DNA of 64,000 nt, taken from assembly GCA_963995525.1 (NCBI GenBank), contig OZ023213.1, positions 43,392,474 through 43,456,473 of the forward strand, read 5' to 3'. Below the pieces are notes generated by a model, which had not been told where the DNA came from, made no database searches, and saw only the letters and a list, made by a program, of their open reading frames with translations. Below are positions 1-13,900 of this stretch, piece by piece. This stretch comes from Escarpia spicata (Eukaryota > Annelida > Polychaeta > Sabellida > Siboglinidae). Positions within the stretch are counted from its first letter, which is position 1; each line of letters begins with the position of its first letter. The position numbers and the translations under genes were made by a program.

Positions 1-1700
1 GTGGCGGCCAGCTTGTCACGCCATTTGGAAATGAAAAACAGTTTGTGATGAAAACTGCCAATGGTATTAGAAACACTGAAGTGAGTTTGAATTTTCATAA
101 TTGTGTTTTAAGAAAAATCAATGCTAAATTATATTTCCAACTTGATGAACATCTTCATGGATTTATGCAAACTGTATATGTTGTACTATAGTTTCAATGA
201 AAAATATAATAGTAAAAGCTTCAAATGTAATAGTAATAGATTACATAGACTTCAGCACGCAATTGTAATACTACTAGTAATAGAAAGAAAACTAAGTAAT
301 AATAATACCAGTTTAATACATTATAATGCAATTGACCTCAGACCCGGAACATATGGATATTACAAGTATTTTATTTTGAATGATAGATATTTATCATCAA
401 CATTGAACTTGCAGGCATGGGATGCTTCTGGGGTGCTGAGAAATTGTTTTGGAACATTGCAGGTGTATATTCCACCCAGGTAGGTGATGCCCTACTCTTC
501 TTCTTGTCAAGTTAAAGGGAGGCAGTCTGATTGTTTTTATATCAAAATCATGTTATACAACATAAGCTATATCTATGATAACATATTGACTGTCCAAATG
601 TGTTTTAACAAAGCAGAACAAACTTTACATTAACTGTTTATAAAAGTTGTTGCACTATCACTCATATCTTGGATTAGTGAGCTCGGATAATTCCAGAAAA
701 AGCAGAATGGCGACAACCAAAACAGCAACAATCTTGATAAAAATGGTGACAACGCATAACTCAAAACGGTGATAAATATTGATCAAAACAATGACAAATA
801 TTGACCAAAACAAACAAAATGCACCATAGCCTTTTGGTGTACATGGTTATTATTGAGCATTAAATTGTTCTTATAATTATGTTCAACAATTCCAAACAAC
901 AAATTCCTGTTACAAATTACTATGCTAGCTAATTCTGGATAGAGGAGGGTATGCCTCCCTCTAACTCAGAGTCAGGATATAATGTATGTTTGACGAAGAT
1001 AGCATTGCTTGGAACAGGTCTTCACAACGTTGCGCATGTTTTCTTTGTTTCAAGTTATGTACACTGTCCACTGGTGAGATGGGGGGTCTATGGGGAAGGT
1101 TTACGTAACATACAACAATTGTGATTTGTTTGTTCATTGAAATGGCAATAGTATCCTTCTGTCTTCCTTCGTAGATGTCAGCTGAAACTTGTTCAATGTT
1201 CATTGTGTTCTCACCAGGTGGGGTATGCGATGGGCGACACACCGAATCCAACTTACAGAGAAGTGTGCTCGGAGAAAACCGGGCACGCCGAAGTTGTGCG
1301 TGTCATATTTTACCCCGACAACATCAGCTACGTCGATTTGCTGAGTGCATTCTGGGAGAATCATGACCCCACAATGGGAAATGCGCAGGGGAATGACAGG
1401 GGGTCACATTACAGGTCTGGCATCTACTACTACGGACTTGAACAGAAGCAACGCGCAGAACAATCGAGGGATTTGTACGGAGAAAAGTTGAAAAAGTGCC
1501 ACTATGGACCAATAACGACAGAAATATTACCCGCCGGTGAATTCTATTATGCTGAGAACAGTCACCAACAGTATCTGCACAAGAATGTAGGGGGGTATTG
1601 TGGACACGGCGGCACAGGCATTTCATGTCCTATACAGCTAATGAAGTCACCAGCGTGTGAAAGCGGACAAGATGACAACCAGGCATCCTCCAAAAACTGA
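1..1700 (+). CDS. MSRA: Peptide methionine sulfoxide reductase A, 3' three exons (5' partial)
   Basis: Reduces methionine-S-sulfoxide in proteins using thioredoxin. Coding exons are 1(or upstream)-63, 415-479 and 1218-1700 (stop TGA 1698-1700), joined in phases 1 and 0 by GT-AG introns. The second exon encodes [13 protein letters not shown], whose Cys (codon 423-425) is the catalytic residue of the GCFWG motif. The last exon carries [47 protein letters not shown] and the C-terminal [13 protein letters not shown], where the two recycling cysteines of the family lie. About 160 of the roughly 200 residues sit in this one exon. The first exon piece ([17 protein letters not shown]) is less conserved. 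Its donor at 64 (GTATTA) was chosen because it restores the reading frame; a stronger-looking GTGAGT at 79-88 does not. The start codon lies outside the window. It is convergent with MYBBP1A. Confidence 0.96.
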
Positions 1701-2169
1701 AAATCCAGCAGCCAACCATCCAACAAACAAACATCTTAAAACCAAACATAAAAAAATGAAACATCCGAAAACCAAACATGACTTGTGCAGTCAATAGTAA
1801 GAACCATTTACATTTGATAAAAAAACTGTAATGTATCAGTAATGTCTCCAATGTTAACATTTCTACGACACCACGAACACAGTAGAACCCTTCTAAAGCG
1901 ACCGCCCAAATGACCACACTAAATGACATGATTAAAGAGGTTGGTCAGATATACAGATGTGCAGTTCTGGCAACAGTGTGTACATGTGCAAACATAATTA
2001 TATTACATATAGTCTACAAATGTGTTCAGTGGTAATATGTTATTTTTTTATATTAGAAAATAATTGTTCGATGGGAATTAATCTGCCATGAAGGTCTGTC
2101 ATAAATGAAGATATTTCTTTTTAAGTGAACACTTGCTATTTTGACTGTTACAGGTGGTATGGAGTAGGC

Positions 2170-2545
2170 GGGTGGCCACTTTACAGAATTAGTTTGAAGT
2201 TGCATTCTCTGAGTTAAGCTACCTTTTAGTGTTTTTGGAAAGTGTGTACAGCATGAACATTTTTTACTTATTTGATCATACTTTCTAACATGTCACTTTG
2301 GCATCTAATGCTATTCAATAAATCATGCTTTTGCTAAATTACTGGTTGCAACGTCTGGCCAGCAGAATAGCAATTTGAAGTTGGATTGTCTGAGGTAAAG
2401 TATCTGTCAACCGTTTTAGGAAAGTGTATGTACAACATAAAAAATATTTACTTATTTGATCATACTTGCTACCATATATATATATATCACTGGCATTTAA
2501 TGTTACTTGATAAATTATGCTTTTGCAAAATGACCAGTCACCATG
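2170..2545. repeat. Diverged tandem duplication, period about 184 bp
   Basis: Two adjacent copies share blocks such as TTTGATCATACTT (2271 and 2455), TTTGAAGTTG, GGAAAGTGT and ATGCTTTTGC in the same order. The second copy has a short AT microsatellite near 2475. Confidence 0.7.
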
Positions 2546-4010
2546 TCTGACCAGTGGAACATAAATGTATGAAATATGGATTTAATGTGTTATCTTCTAT
2601 ACCGTTTTATCTTCAAATTGCATATTATGTGAACAAAGTTTATATGGAGTTGAGGAAAGTGATAGAGTATACGTGGCGTGTTGATTCACTTGAAATTTGT
2701 ATTTAAAAGATGGACGAACTCAGAATGCAGCTTTACCATGGGTTTCACAGAAAACATCAAACATACCGACAGAGTGGTCATTTATAAAGGGTGGCCATTT
2801 CATTGTTGTCTTCTATTGTAACATTATTTAGTGCAATATATAAAACAGTACTGTAGCAGTTATATATTTTTGCAATATGAGCTGTAGTTATGTATTTTAA
2901 TAACACCAAATGCAATTCTTACTATTCTATTATAACATATATTTATGTATTAAATACACTTGTGTATTATGTATTTTAATAATACTAACTGCAGTTGTTC
3001 AGTATTTTATACAGGTATGATAACTGTATAATTGTGTTTTAAATACAGTTAATGGGTATGCCAACCAAATTCTTGTTGACTGTGACATTGTATGTATTAA
3101 CATTTTGTTTAGAATTAGATAAGCTTTTTAAAGTTATGAATACTGTGGATTTATTTACGTTGTCATTTTATTCATATAGGGCTACAGATGTTGGTGTGAT
3201 TGAACATGACCAAATTTATTTGCAATTTTCTTTGGGCAACAGTAAACTCCTCTTAACAGATTCTTAAATAATAGAGCCAGCCATTTAACAGAATTAAATA
3301 TATTTGCTGGGACTGAATAATCCTCTATTCACGTCATATTAAAATGTGCATTATTTCTTGAAGTACTTTGGTGGTCAATTATAGGGGTAAACCCCCACTT
3401 CAGGGTCTAATTTGTAGTCTGATCTGGTAGACCAACTTAAACTACAGGTAATTAGATAGTTAGAACTTTTAGACATATTTATTTTGTTCTAAAAAAGTCT
3501 ATGTCTGCATATATTATATATTTAGCAGTACATGAGGTAGCACCCATGATGATTATTCCAAATAAATGTGGTTAAGTTCTGTAGGTTGGAACATTATGAC
3601 GATTATTGATTTTATTTGCAATTTTCATATTTTTAATTGTCACACCTCAAATTTCAGTGGTAACTTCAATATATTTTATTGTATACAGATGAATGATTTG
3701 ATGAAATATAGTGAAGTTCTGAATGTTAGAAAATTGTTAGGATGATTTTTATTTTCTTATTACAAATTATGTTTGCTTGTCAACCCACAATTTGTTTTGT
3801 TGAAATCGACATGGTGAAGTTTCAACATGATCATCTGAATGTTAGAACTAAAAAGTTTGATTGCCTTTGTAGATCTCCCACAATTGACACGTTCATGTTA
3901 TACAAACGTACCATTTAAGGTTCTTCTGTGTGTGCAGGATGGTTTTGTTACGTTGAAAAATGCAATGTTTTGTGGCTCATCAACATACACCTGTTTTATC
4001 AAATTGACCC

Positions 4011-4116
4011 ATCCATCATGTGACCTGTTGCCTAGCAGCTACACGTGTTTGGTATTCAATTCTCATGGCTGGACAGAGCTTTTGCCTAGCAAGTAGCAAC
4101 AGGTCACGTGATGGAT
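4011..4116. repeat. Small inverted-repeat element (MITE-like)
   Basis: The ends ATCCATCATGTGACCTGTTGC and GCAACAGGTCACGTGATGGAT are reverse complements with one mismatch, enclosing about 60 bp. CATCCATCATGTGACC recurs at about 44469, suggesting a dispersed family. Confidence 0.6.
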
Positions 4117-4670
4117 AGGTAAATTGTTGGTCTCCATCTGGTTGTTCATCCGGACACATCTCCTCAGTTTTACATGTATGGAGCCAAACTTTTGTATGCA
4201 TGCTAGTGGGCCAGTTGGTAGATTTTTTGTTTTTGAAATCCTGCCCGTTTTTTTGTACAAAATGAGGGTCAGATTTGAGTGCTCATTATTCGAGAATGGG
4301 TCACATTGCAGAGCACATGGTTTTTTACCGCTCCCTAAAGCCGTCTACACACAGAAAACCTTAGAGACTTAACTTTAAACTGGTTTAAGACATACAATCG
4401 TTCCAATTGCTCTGTGACCACAGCATAAGACTGTATGGACATAGATGCAGCTCTGTGTAGGAAGGATTATTGGCTGTCTTTTTTCCATGTGCAAAGCACT
4501 CAACCAATACTATATATTTTATGGAAATGTCACTAAGCTACATTAAAGATGTAGAACAGCCATTATAGTTTGTTTCTGAATAGAACACAGGTTTTCCAGT
4601 GCCTACAGGGCTTAAGTCTACTAATTCATACCTTTCAAATTCGACACGTTCATGCAATGGATGTATTAGA

Positions 4671-4676
4671 TTTATT
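4671..4676 (-). terminator. Candidate polyadenylation signal of MYBBP1A
   Basis: TTTATT on the plus strand reads AATAAA on the coding strand, about 155 nt after the MYBBP1A stop codon. It is the best canonical hexamer near the stop; there is no transcript evidence. Confidence 0.4.
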
Positions 4677-4830
4677 AATATGGAAACAACATTCCTCACT
4701 CCAATTTCTGTGTCGCAAATAAGGATGAATATGGTTCTCTCATTCTAGCTATATTGCATTCCAAAGCAGCATTGTGTTTATGCAGGAAAAGTCAAAACTA
4801 CTCCGTGTAAACATAGCCTATACACCCATT

Positions 4831-7800
4831 TCAAGCGGCAGAATTTGTTTTGTTTTTCTTCCGTTTTTGTGCCGACCCTGTAGTGTCGAGTTCTGCCACC
4901 TGTGTAGCCAGTGACCGCCGTTTCTTGGTGAGTCCATGTAGCAGTGAGTCCACCTCTTTCACACCAGAGTCATTCATAAGTTCGCTGGACGTTACCAGTG
5001 AACTGTTGCCCACCTTCGACTTCCTCCGTTTTTTCGCACTTGACTTTTTATGCGATTGGGAAGTGCTCATGTTAGGTGACTTTACAGCAATCACGATTTC
5101 TTCCTCGGTTCCATTTGTCAGGTTACCATTTTGTTCCGGTTGAAGTCCTGTGCCATTTGTAGAGTTCTGCCGTTTCCTCTTTTTCTTTGATGACACTGAA
5201 CCATCAACAGACATTGCAGAGTTGGTGGAAGAGATTTTTGCTTTCTTTTTCGGTGTCGCAAACTCTTCGCTGTTCTCTTTCTGCCTTTTGTCTTTCTTCT
5301 TCGTCTTCTTGTTGCTGACATCAATGGGCATGGAAACTCTGTAACATATAGTAATTTGCTTTGCACTTAACTCCTTGAAAACCAAGCGCAGAAGCACATC
5401 AACACAAAATGACTGGTCAATCTCAAATTTTATATATTTTATATTAAATTTTCCACACATCATTTTGTGATATAATTAAGGGCAATATTATGAAGAAAGG
5501 AATTACAATAGTGAAATTTACTCATAATAAGTACAGTTACAAAACTGCCTGTAAGTGAGAATCTGAAGAAAACATCTTGTCTGTTCCTTATTTATTAATA
5601 TGATGTTCTTAAATGTTATATTAAAAGCCACAAAGCCCTTTCATGTTCAGCATGTCTCACATTCAAGACAGCCCACCCAGCAAACTTCCTGCTAATAATT
5701 ACCACCTGTAAAGGGTAATCATCTTCATCAACAACCCTGGGATTATAACATTTGTTGTTAAAAGTTATAGTGTTAGAGTTATACATAGCCACTGAAAAAC
5801 ATCCCTGTCCAAGATGGAAATATATTGCGAATCCAGAAATTCACTTTGCAAAGACTCCAGCGACACTTACCTGCTTGCAAGGAAACCAAGCAACTTGTTG
5901 CACATAACCCTTGTGTCCTTGACCTTGTTCACCATGACCTTGACCTTCTGTACACTGCAAACCAGATCTTCCGACACAAGATCCTACAAGAACAATACAC
6001 ATGAAACATAGGTATTAATAATACATATTTTATAATAAAATACTAGCAACTGGAAGTTTATTAAATAGCTATTGCAATGTTGTTTTGTAGAAATAACAGG
6101 TATGGAAATATTGTGAAATCTCCTACCGAGAACTAGTCCAAAAAACACAATCATCGTCTTCCCCAAACATCATGTTTTTGGTTGAAATAACGTATTTTTG
6201 ACTTGAAACTGTATGTAGAAATCATTGATTAATTGGCCTATAGCATTCAGATTCTTACTGAGTGCCAGTGTTGCCATCTATGGCTGAAAAATGTACCTAC
6301 ATCAAACGAATTCAATTGTTTTTCTTGTAAATTTGAAAATTCATATAAAGATGGGATACGGCTGTACAATCTCCCATATTCTTCCCCCATATCTATTGCA
6401 GTTTGAATGGGGGCAATTCATACAAAGTAACTTGTCTGTTAACCACTGATGATATGCTGGAGAATGACCTTTACTAACCTTGACAGTGTCCTCGGCAGAA
6501 GAGGTCAAAGTTCGGTACATGACAAAGAGAATATGACGCATGATCCTTGGCTTCACATTGTCCTCACCAAACTGCTGTAAAACCTGTTGACACAAGACAC
6601 ATGGTGTCATTACAACATGTGACACAAGACATGGTGACATTATGATATGTGACACAAGACACATGGTGACATTAAGATATGTGACACAAGATACATGATG
6701 ACATTATGATGCAACACACGACATATGGTGACGTTACGATATGTGACATAAGACATGTGGTGATGTTACGATATGTGACACAAGTCACAGTTGAAGTTGA
6801 CATTTTAAACCGAGAATGTCTGCTAGTCCTTCTTTATATTATGTAACAACACAATTATTGAAACCAACAAGCCAATGAAAATTATTGTGACATAAAGACA
6901 TCTCACCTGATAGAGCTCTGTCATCAACTCCTTGGCAAACTGCTGCCAGTTCGCAGCCTCCAAAGCTTGTACCTGTCATTGGTGAAGATTTATAATTATA
7001 ATAAGTAAATGACTAAAGCGCTGTAAATATAGACAACATGTTATTCACAGGCACTTAAAATACCTACCAGACAGGTAAGCACTAAATTTATAATAAATTG
7101 GTTAAAAACAAACATTCGAGCATATCAGTGATTTACAGGTGTGTTCTTGGGCGTTAAACGCTTTTACCATGTCATACAACCCTAGTGTTCAACTTTCTCT
7201 TTGATGTTGAGCATGCACTATTGGTCCCAACAACAAAGATCAGTAAAGAAAGCATGGTAGACAAGGTACAATTGATTTGGCGAATACTGTTACTACCCCT
7301 GGTTAGTGAGGCTGATTCCAGATAGCAGACATGGCCGCTTAAATTACCACAAATATTGTGAATGATGTTGTGCCGATAAGGCGACACACTCACCGATTGT
7401 CTGGTGATCATGACGGCCAACATGGCACACACTTGGGTCTGAGAAAGAAACACTGAATTCATTAATATCGTACAAAAACTAAAAAATCTGTCCTAGCAAT
7501 CTGTACCTGAAAATATTTCTGAGTGAAAAACTCTGTAAAACTCTATGTATATGAAAGAAACAACTGATTACCAGTGATCATATCAAGTATGATGTTGAAA
7601 CTTACGTCATGACATAAAAACCGTGAACAATTTGACTGTAATATAAAACAATTTGCTGAGAATACCTAAAATTGTAGTGTGAACGAAATGATTATTAATA
7701 TGCCAAATTTCCAACATTTTATAAGAAGGATCATAAATAATTTTAATGAATATAATATGAAGAAATGCGAACAAAAATTAAGAAAGCAATTATATTGCTT

Positions 7801-7957
7801 ACATCAATATCCATACACCAAGCAGTTTTTCTCAACCAAAAGCAGCAATGCCAATGTCTATGAACACGCCAACACATCTACTTACCCGACAGAACAGACG
7901 GATATCTGTGTTTCTCACGTAGCTCAGTAGAGTGTCCGTAACGGGCCACAACAGTGC
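4831..7957 (-). CDS. MYBBP1A: MYBBP1A exons 31-36, C-terminus (residues 974-1275)
   Basis: Exon 31 (7886-7957) reads [20 protein letters not shown]. Exon 32 (7394-7438) is 15 codons ([15 protein letters not shown]). Exon 33 (6907-6972) reads [15 protein letters not shown]. Exon 34 (6479-6583) reads [19 protein letters not shown]. Exon 35 (5871-5983) reads [11 protein letters not shown]. Exon 36 (4831-5338) supplies 168 residues, mostly low complexity, with basic clusters ([42 protein letters not shown]) that fit nucleolar localisation. The stop is at 4833-4831. The exon 36 acceptor follows TACAG, completing an Arg codon split as AG + A. Confidence 0.92.
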
Positions 7958-10900
7958 CTGGAGGGCAACAAACATCAAATTTAGAAATGTAATCGCTGAT
8001 TCAATGTAAAAAAAAGTCCTGGTACCTGAGAAGTGAGGCGGGCCACTTTCTTGTTCTTTCACTCATTTTGTCCAATATTTGGAGAAAGTGTCACCTCACA
8101 ACTATAAGTTTTTTCCTAACAAACGGAAGGAAAACACATGCAAAAAATGCAATACAGATCAAATACAGAACTGCCAATAAATTGCAATAAGGGACACTAT
8201 GAGCTGTCATATGTGTATGATGACATCATAAAACCAGGACATCGTACAAAGTAATGAAGCTGGCCTGACAAGAAGCAATCTTTGGATAAGTTAAGAAGAA
8301 ATACGTTCAACAAGACCAAGCAACTTACAGCTTGTCGCTCAAGGATGCAGAGAAAGAGACGATGGTCCAAGTTGGTGTCCCTGCAAGCAGAGGCAGGACA
8401 TGACGATGACAGTTTATGACAATGGACAAAGTAGTAATGGCAAACTGAAGTACCAGAAAAAGACAGGAACCAGAAATGTAGATCTCAATGAGCATTAGAT
8501 GACAAATCCATTTTGTAACTTTTCTTGTCATCTACAAACCGAGTACTGTGCATGCATGTGTGTGCGTTCATGAGTGTGTGTGCGCGCGTATGTGTGCAAG
8601 TTTACCATGTTAAAACAGTTGTAATTTGAAGGAGACAGACAAGTTCATACTTGGGTGTGTTTATATTAAAAGAAGGAAGTGTATTGTAAAATTAATTACA
8701 CAGAGGAAAGTTAAACATATGTGGCTCCCATGTCAACAACCAACTTTGGTCTTAATAGGAGTCTCTCATGCTACAGTGCTTTGTAAGCAGTTCATTTAAC
8801 TGATTGTGTTTGTCTTTTCTTTGCTGTTGATCTGATTTATCAGTTATAAGTGTACTACACATTGGTATGTATAATGGGACAAATAAATATTTTCTGATTC
8901 TAAACAATGTCCGTGATATTAATTATCTTTCTAAATCTACCTTTTCTCGCAGTAGTCCCAAATGGCGTCCTTCAGAACAGTGTGAATTCGTGTCAGATTG
9001 TCGATGTCCTGTAGAAGATGATGTCACATTAGTGGTCATCAACCATCACACTTTTATTTCTCTGTCCAAGGCTTTAAATATTAAAGGGACTATAACAAAT
9101 TTAATTGAATTATTTATTTTAGTTATATAATTTACTGCCGTTACACAATTTTGATATGCCACTAAAACTGGCATACTTTATCTCATATGTTGTATTTTCT
9201 CAAATATTACGATATGAAAGATGCAAACAGAAAAAGAATGATGGCATTGATCAGCCTCTTATGTAAGCATCTTGAAATCCTGTTTATTTCTTATGCTAAG
9301 CACAAAGTTTACATCAATTATATGAAACCCCCCCAACTAACTCGGTATAAGTTAACCAACCAAAATAAATCTATACTCCCTTAAATATAAACATTTTGTT
9401 ACGGTTTAAATATGAGGCATGATGGGATAGTCGGAGGTCACTGACCTTGTCTTGCTTTGGTTTTGACTGGTCTTTTTTCACTTTCATCGCCCTGGTCCTC
9501 ATCGGGGATGGTCCAGCATTACTCTCCAGCCCCAACATCACCCTCACCTGTGAGAGGTAGAGATGTAGGTCACATGGCACTTAACATAAACTATCTTGTT
9601 ATTACATGTGCCAAGTTGAATATAGAAAGTTCTTAGTTTTTGATTTTAGAAACAGAAAAAAAATATATTTTTATTTCCGTCTAAAAAGTGGCCACCTTAA
9701 ATAGACTGGCAAATAAGTAAAATAGTAACATATCTAAATTAAATGGATACATAGTCACCTATGCATGTTGCATGTTCACCTGTAAATTATTTTGTCATCT
9801 TATCAAGATAGCTTTGTAAGTACTAATGATTATCTGTCGAATGACATCATCAAACACGTGGGAGACCAATAAGAACCATCGTAAAGGCAAACTGTCTCAT
9901 GTGCGTGATGACATCATTCGACCAGGACATCAATAGATTCATCATGAAGCTGCCATCTTCACAACACGACAACACAATTTACAAGTAAAATATAATTCAG
10001 GATATACTGATAAGAATTAATAAGAACTATGGTTAGTAAAAATTAACTATCCTGAAGAGTGTTCAGTAATGGATGAATGCTGGGAATTTTTTTTATCAGT
10101 TCGGTCATGGCTGTATGTTATATTAAGATGGGACTATCTTTGCAAAACTACTGCTTATAACCGTACATAAATTAGTTTAACAACGTAATTTCGATGACTC
10201 TAACATGCTAACAAATATTCATTTGTACAGTAGATGTAAGTTTAGTTTCCAAAGACTAAATTAATTCAAAATTCTTCATGCTTCAACACTGCTATTTACA
10301 TTCGTACACCAGGAACAAGTTGACATTTCCTGGTGCAGCAAGAGAGATAACTATGCAACCTAGGCGAGATCTCGAGTGAAAAAGTCTGTAGAAGTCATCC
10401 AGGAAGAAGCTGGAAGGACTGGCTTCTAGGAAATCATGTCAACATGCACTTACAAGAAATAAACAGGCGCTGCCCACTTCAGTGATGAGTGGAAAACTTG
10501 ACACTGTAACAGAGTTCCGTAATCATTAATACGCTGATAGTATTACTAATATTGTATACATCCAGAATTAATTCTTAAACAAAGCCATACTATCTTATGG
10601 AAAGTGTGTGTGTACATTTGTATGCCTTTGTGCGAGCATGCTTGTGTCTCTGTGTCTGAGCCGGTGTGCATTTCACTTAAAGGAGAAGGTAATAATTATG
10701 TATACAGATACACATGCATAGAAGCACACAGCAAGTTTATATCAAACTACAAATTGTTGGACTAACGATAGATTCTTTGTCCATCTGCTACCCGCGGTTA
10801 TTGCTTCAGATATCAATCTTGTTGACTCTTGTTAAGTCTCAAATTTGCAGCTTTCTCACCTTTTGCAGAAAAGTAGATCAATTCTTTGAACATGTCTGGC

Positions 10901-13900
10901 AACTCTGACTTATTTATACTCGTGTCCGGGGGGAGCTGAAACATAGAATCCTCCAAATCAGGACACAACAGGACAATGTGGTCAACATGCTAGGTTGAGT
11001 CATTGTGAGTCACGACATAACAGGACAATGTGAGCAACACACTAGGTTGAGTCATCATGAGTCAGAACACAATAGGACAATGTGGGCAACACACTGGGTT
11101 GAGTCATCATGAGTCAGGATACAACAGGACAATGTGGGCAACACACTGGATTGAGTCATCATGAGACAGGACAATGTGGGCAACACACTAGGTTGAGTCA
11201 TCATGAGTCAGGACACAATAGGACAATGTGGGCGACACACTGGGTTGAGTTATCATGAGTCAGGACACAATAGGACAATGTGGGAAACACACTAGGTTGA
11301 GTCATCATGAGTCAGGACACAATAGGACAATGTGGGAAACACACTGGATTGAGTCACCGTGAGTCGGGACACAACAGGAAATGCAAACACAATTAAATTA
11401 AAGGTGTCTCAAAGTTGCCGCTTCAATTAAATGTTTTCAAGCTTCTCATTTCAAATTTGGTTTGCAAAAACAAACCTACAGTGTTCACCACAACCTGCTA
11501 GAAACTTTATGTAACTAATAGCTTATTTAATTAGGTATCGACAATGAATTCAAGAGATTCTCAAAACATTAATCTGCATGTGAACATGATACAATAACAG
11601 TTGAACCTCACTTTACAGACACCTCTATAATGCAGCCACCTCGCAATTAAGGTCAGCCTACGACAGTCCCAGATTATCTCCATATACGGCAAAGTATAGA
11701 ACATTTCTAACAAGGTCACTTTGCTATTCAGATCAATGTTGTTCAGTCCCAAGGATGACTTTAATAGTGAAGTTACACTGTATACATGTTTCTGTGCTGA
11801 CTTGATCTCTCAAAAATCTTGTGAGTGGCAAATTCAGTCAGCCGGAAAAAAAAATTTGGCAAGTTACGAGATGTAACAAACAAATTAATTTGTTTAACCA
11901 CTTCAACAATTGTACACATTTTTGCAGATTATTTAAGCTATTCACACATTACATATTTGGACTCAACAAAACGGATTTGTGATGAGCTAAACAAGTGGAG
12001 AACTTCAATGTCTCCTACCTTCCTCGGGTGACACAACTGATGCAGGACATTGACAGTCTTGTTTCCAAGATCCTTCGTCAACTTATCCTTCAGTGCGCTT
12101 TCTGCCAACTCCAACAGGGGGCGTAGTAGGTGCTACAAACAGAAACCAGTGGCGTGATAATTGCAAACGTTACCAAAGCACATTGGAAGATAGTCGACAG
12201 CCTTCTGTGACTTATAACTTTGTTATTGTAATTCTATCATTAATCACAACTAGTTTGAGTACAAAAGTAATGATAAATATAATGCAATAGCTGCTTCAAG
12301 AACGGAATTCTAAGCAGGTCGTATTGTGGTCCAAAACAGTGCTGCGAATTGTACCAGCTACGGAATTTTGAGCACTAGTCTGGACTACAAGTCTGATACT
12401 AACATCTGTGTTTTGAGTGTCACAAACGAAGAAGCTTAATGGACTATTTTTAAAGCAACAGTGCCATTAATGTAAGCCTGGTAAATACAAATGTCCAGCT
12501 ATTGGCCGTGTGACGTTACTGACCAGAAGTAAACTGGGCTGTGGGTGACTCTGCACTAGTGAAGTCAACAAGTCCAGACATCTGGAAGAAACAGAAAGCA
12601 CAGGTAAACACAACAGTTGAAACCCCACGCGTTATCTAATGCCAGACACATGCATTTCCACATAAAACAAACCTTTTATGCAGCTTCCTGTCAGTGACGG
12701 CATGATACATATTATCCGGTTATTATTTCATAACAATTACAGATCACAGTACCTCCCAACACTTTTTTTCAAAACTTAGAACGCGACAGTGGTTTAATGG
12801 CCTATCAACAATAGCACTGGCTCAGGGCTGACCAATGCACAGACTAACTTTAAATGATGGATGACATAACTCATGAATTACATGTATCCACATTAGGGAT
12901 TCTTTCAAAACAAAATGTTCAACTAATCACCCAATCAAATGTTATGGGTACAATGTCAGTCCCTCACTGGTTATATATTATAGTAGAATAAATATGTTGA
13001 AAGTGTAGTGTCAGTCCCTCACTGGTTATATATTACAGTAGAATAAATATGTTGAAGGTGTAGTGTCAGTCCCTCACTGGTTATATATTACAGTAGAATA
13101 AATATGTTGAAGGTGTAGTGTCAGTCCCTCACTGGTTATATATTATAGTAGAATAAATATGTTGAAGGTGTAGTGTCAGTCCCTCACTGGTTATATATTA
13201 TAGTAGAATAAATATGTTGAAGGTGTAGTGTCAGTTCCTCACTGGTTATATATTATAGTAGAATAAATATGTTGAAGGTGTAGTGTCAGTCCCTCACTGG
13301 TTATATATTATAGTAGAATAAATATGTTGAAGGTGTAGTGTCAGTCCCTCACTGGTTATATATTATAGTAGAATAAATATGTTGAAGGTGTAGTGTCAGT
13401 CCCTCACTGGTTATATATTACAGTAAAATAAATGTGTTGAAGGTGTAGTGCCCATGAAATTGTGTTTAATAAGACCGAAATGGTGTTTACAATTTGAAAG
13501 TTCCACCCACAAAATTTTCAAATTGTAAACGCAACTGATCATTCAAATACTAACGGCCGCTGTTGCCAGTAACTAGCACTTCATGAGCACAATAGTGTAC
13601 TGGTTAGAACATCCGCCTGGCAAGCCGGAGCTCTGAATTCGAAATCGGGACCGAGGAGGCATGGTATATTTGTTATAGAAAAACCTTGCTCTCCATATCG
13701 GGGTCTATATATATCCCTCCTGACTCGGAGATCACGTTAATGTCAGTCCCATCTCAATTTGGGACATAAAAGAACCACTGAGGATGACAAGCACCCTGGC
13801 AGTGACCACCCTCAGTGCCAGCATATAAAGGTAGGTTTGGCGATAATGGTCTGAAAAGGCTGACTAGCTGAATCAGACCTTATAAGACCATAACATTCTA

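Larger units (their letters stand above)
1701..4830. other. Intergenic gap between convergent MSRA and MYBBP1A
   Basis: It holds the two 3' ends, with no coding signal on either strand. An AATAAA at 2317-2322 is the first canonical plus-strand polyadenylation hexamer after the MSRA stop, but it lies in a local duplication, so its use is uncertain. Around 1882-1950 a stretch beginning CAGTAGAACCC resembles one end of the mariner-like family seen at 11598 and 28262. A 184-bp duplication (2170-2545) and a small inverted repeat (4011-4116) are listed separately. The rest is AT-rich sequence in which I see nothing further. Confidence 0.6.

Noticed and set aside
121..483. 120-residue plus-strand open frame over MSRA exon 2
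   Set aside because: Most of it is AT-rich intron in a different frame; the true coding part is 415-479 in the GCFWG frame.
13588..13660. tRNA gene
   Set aside because: A and B boxes are present but acceptor and anticodon arms do not pair properly and the sequence runs on into a SINE body.
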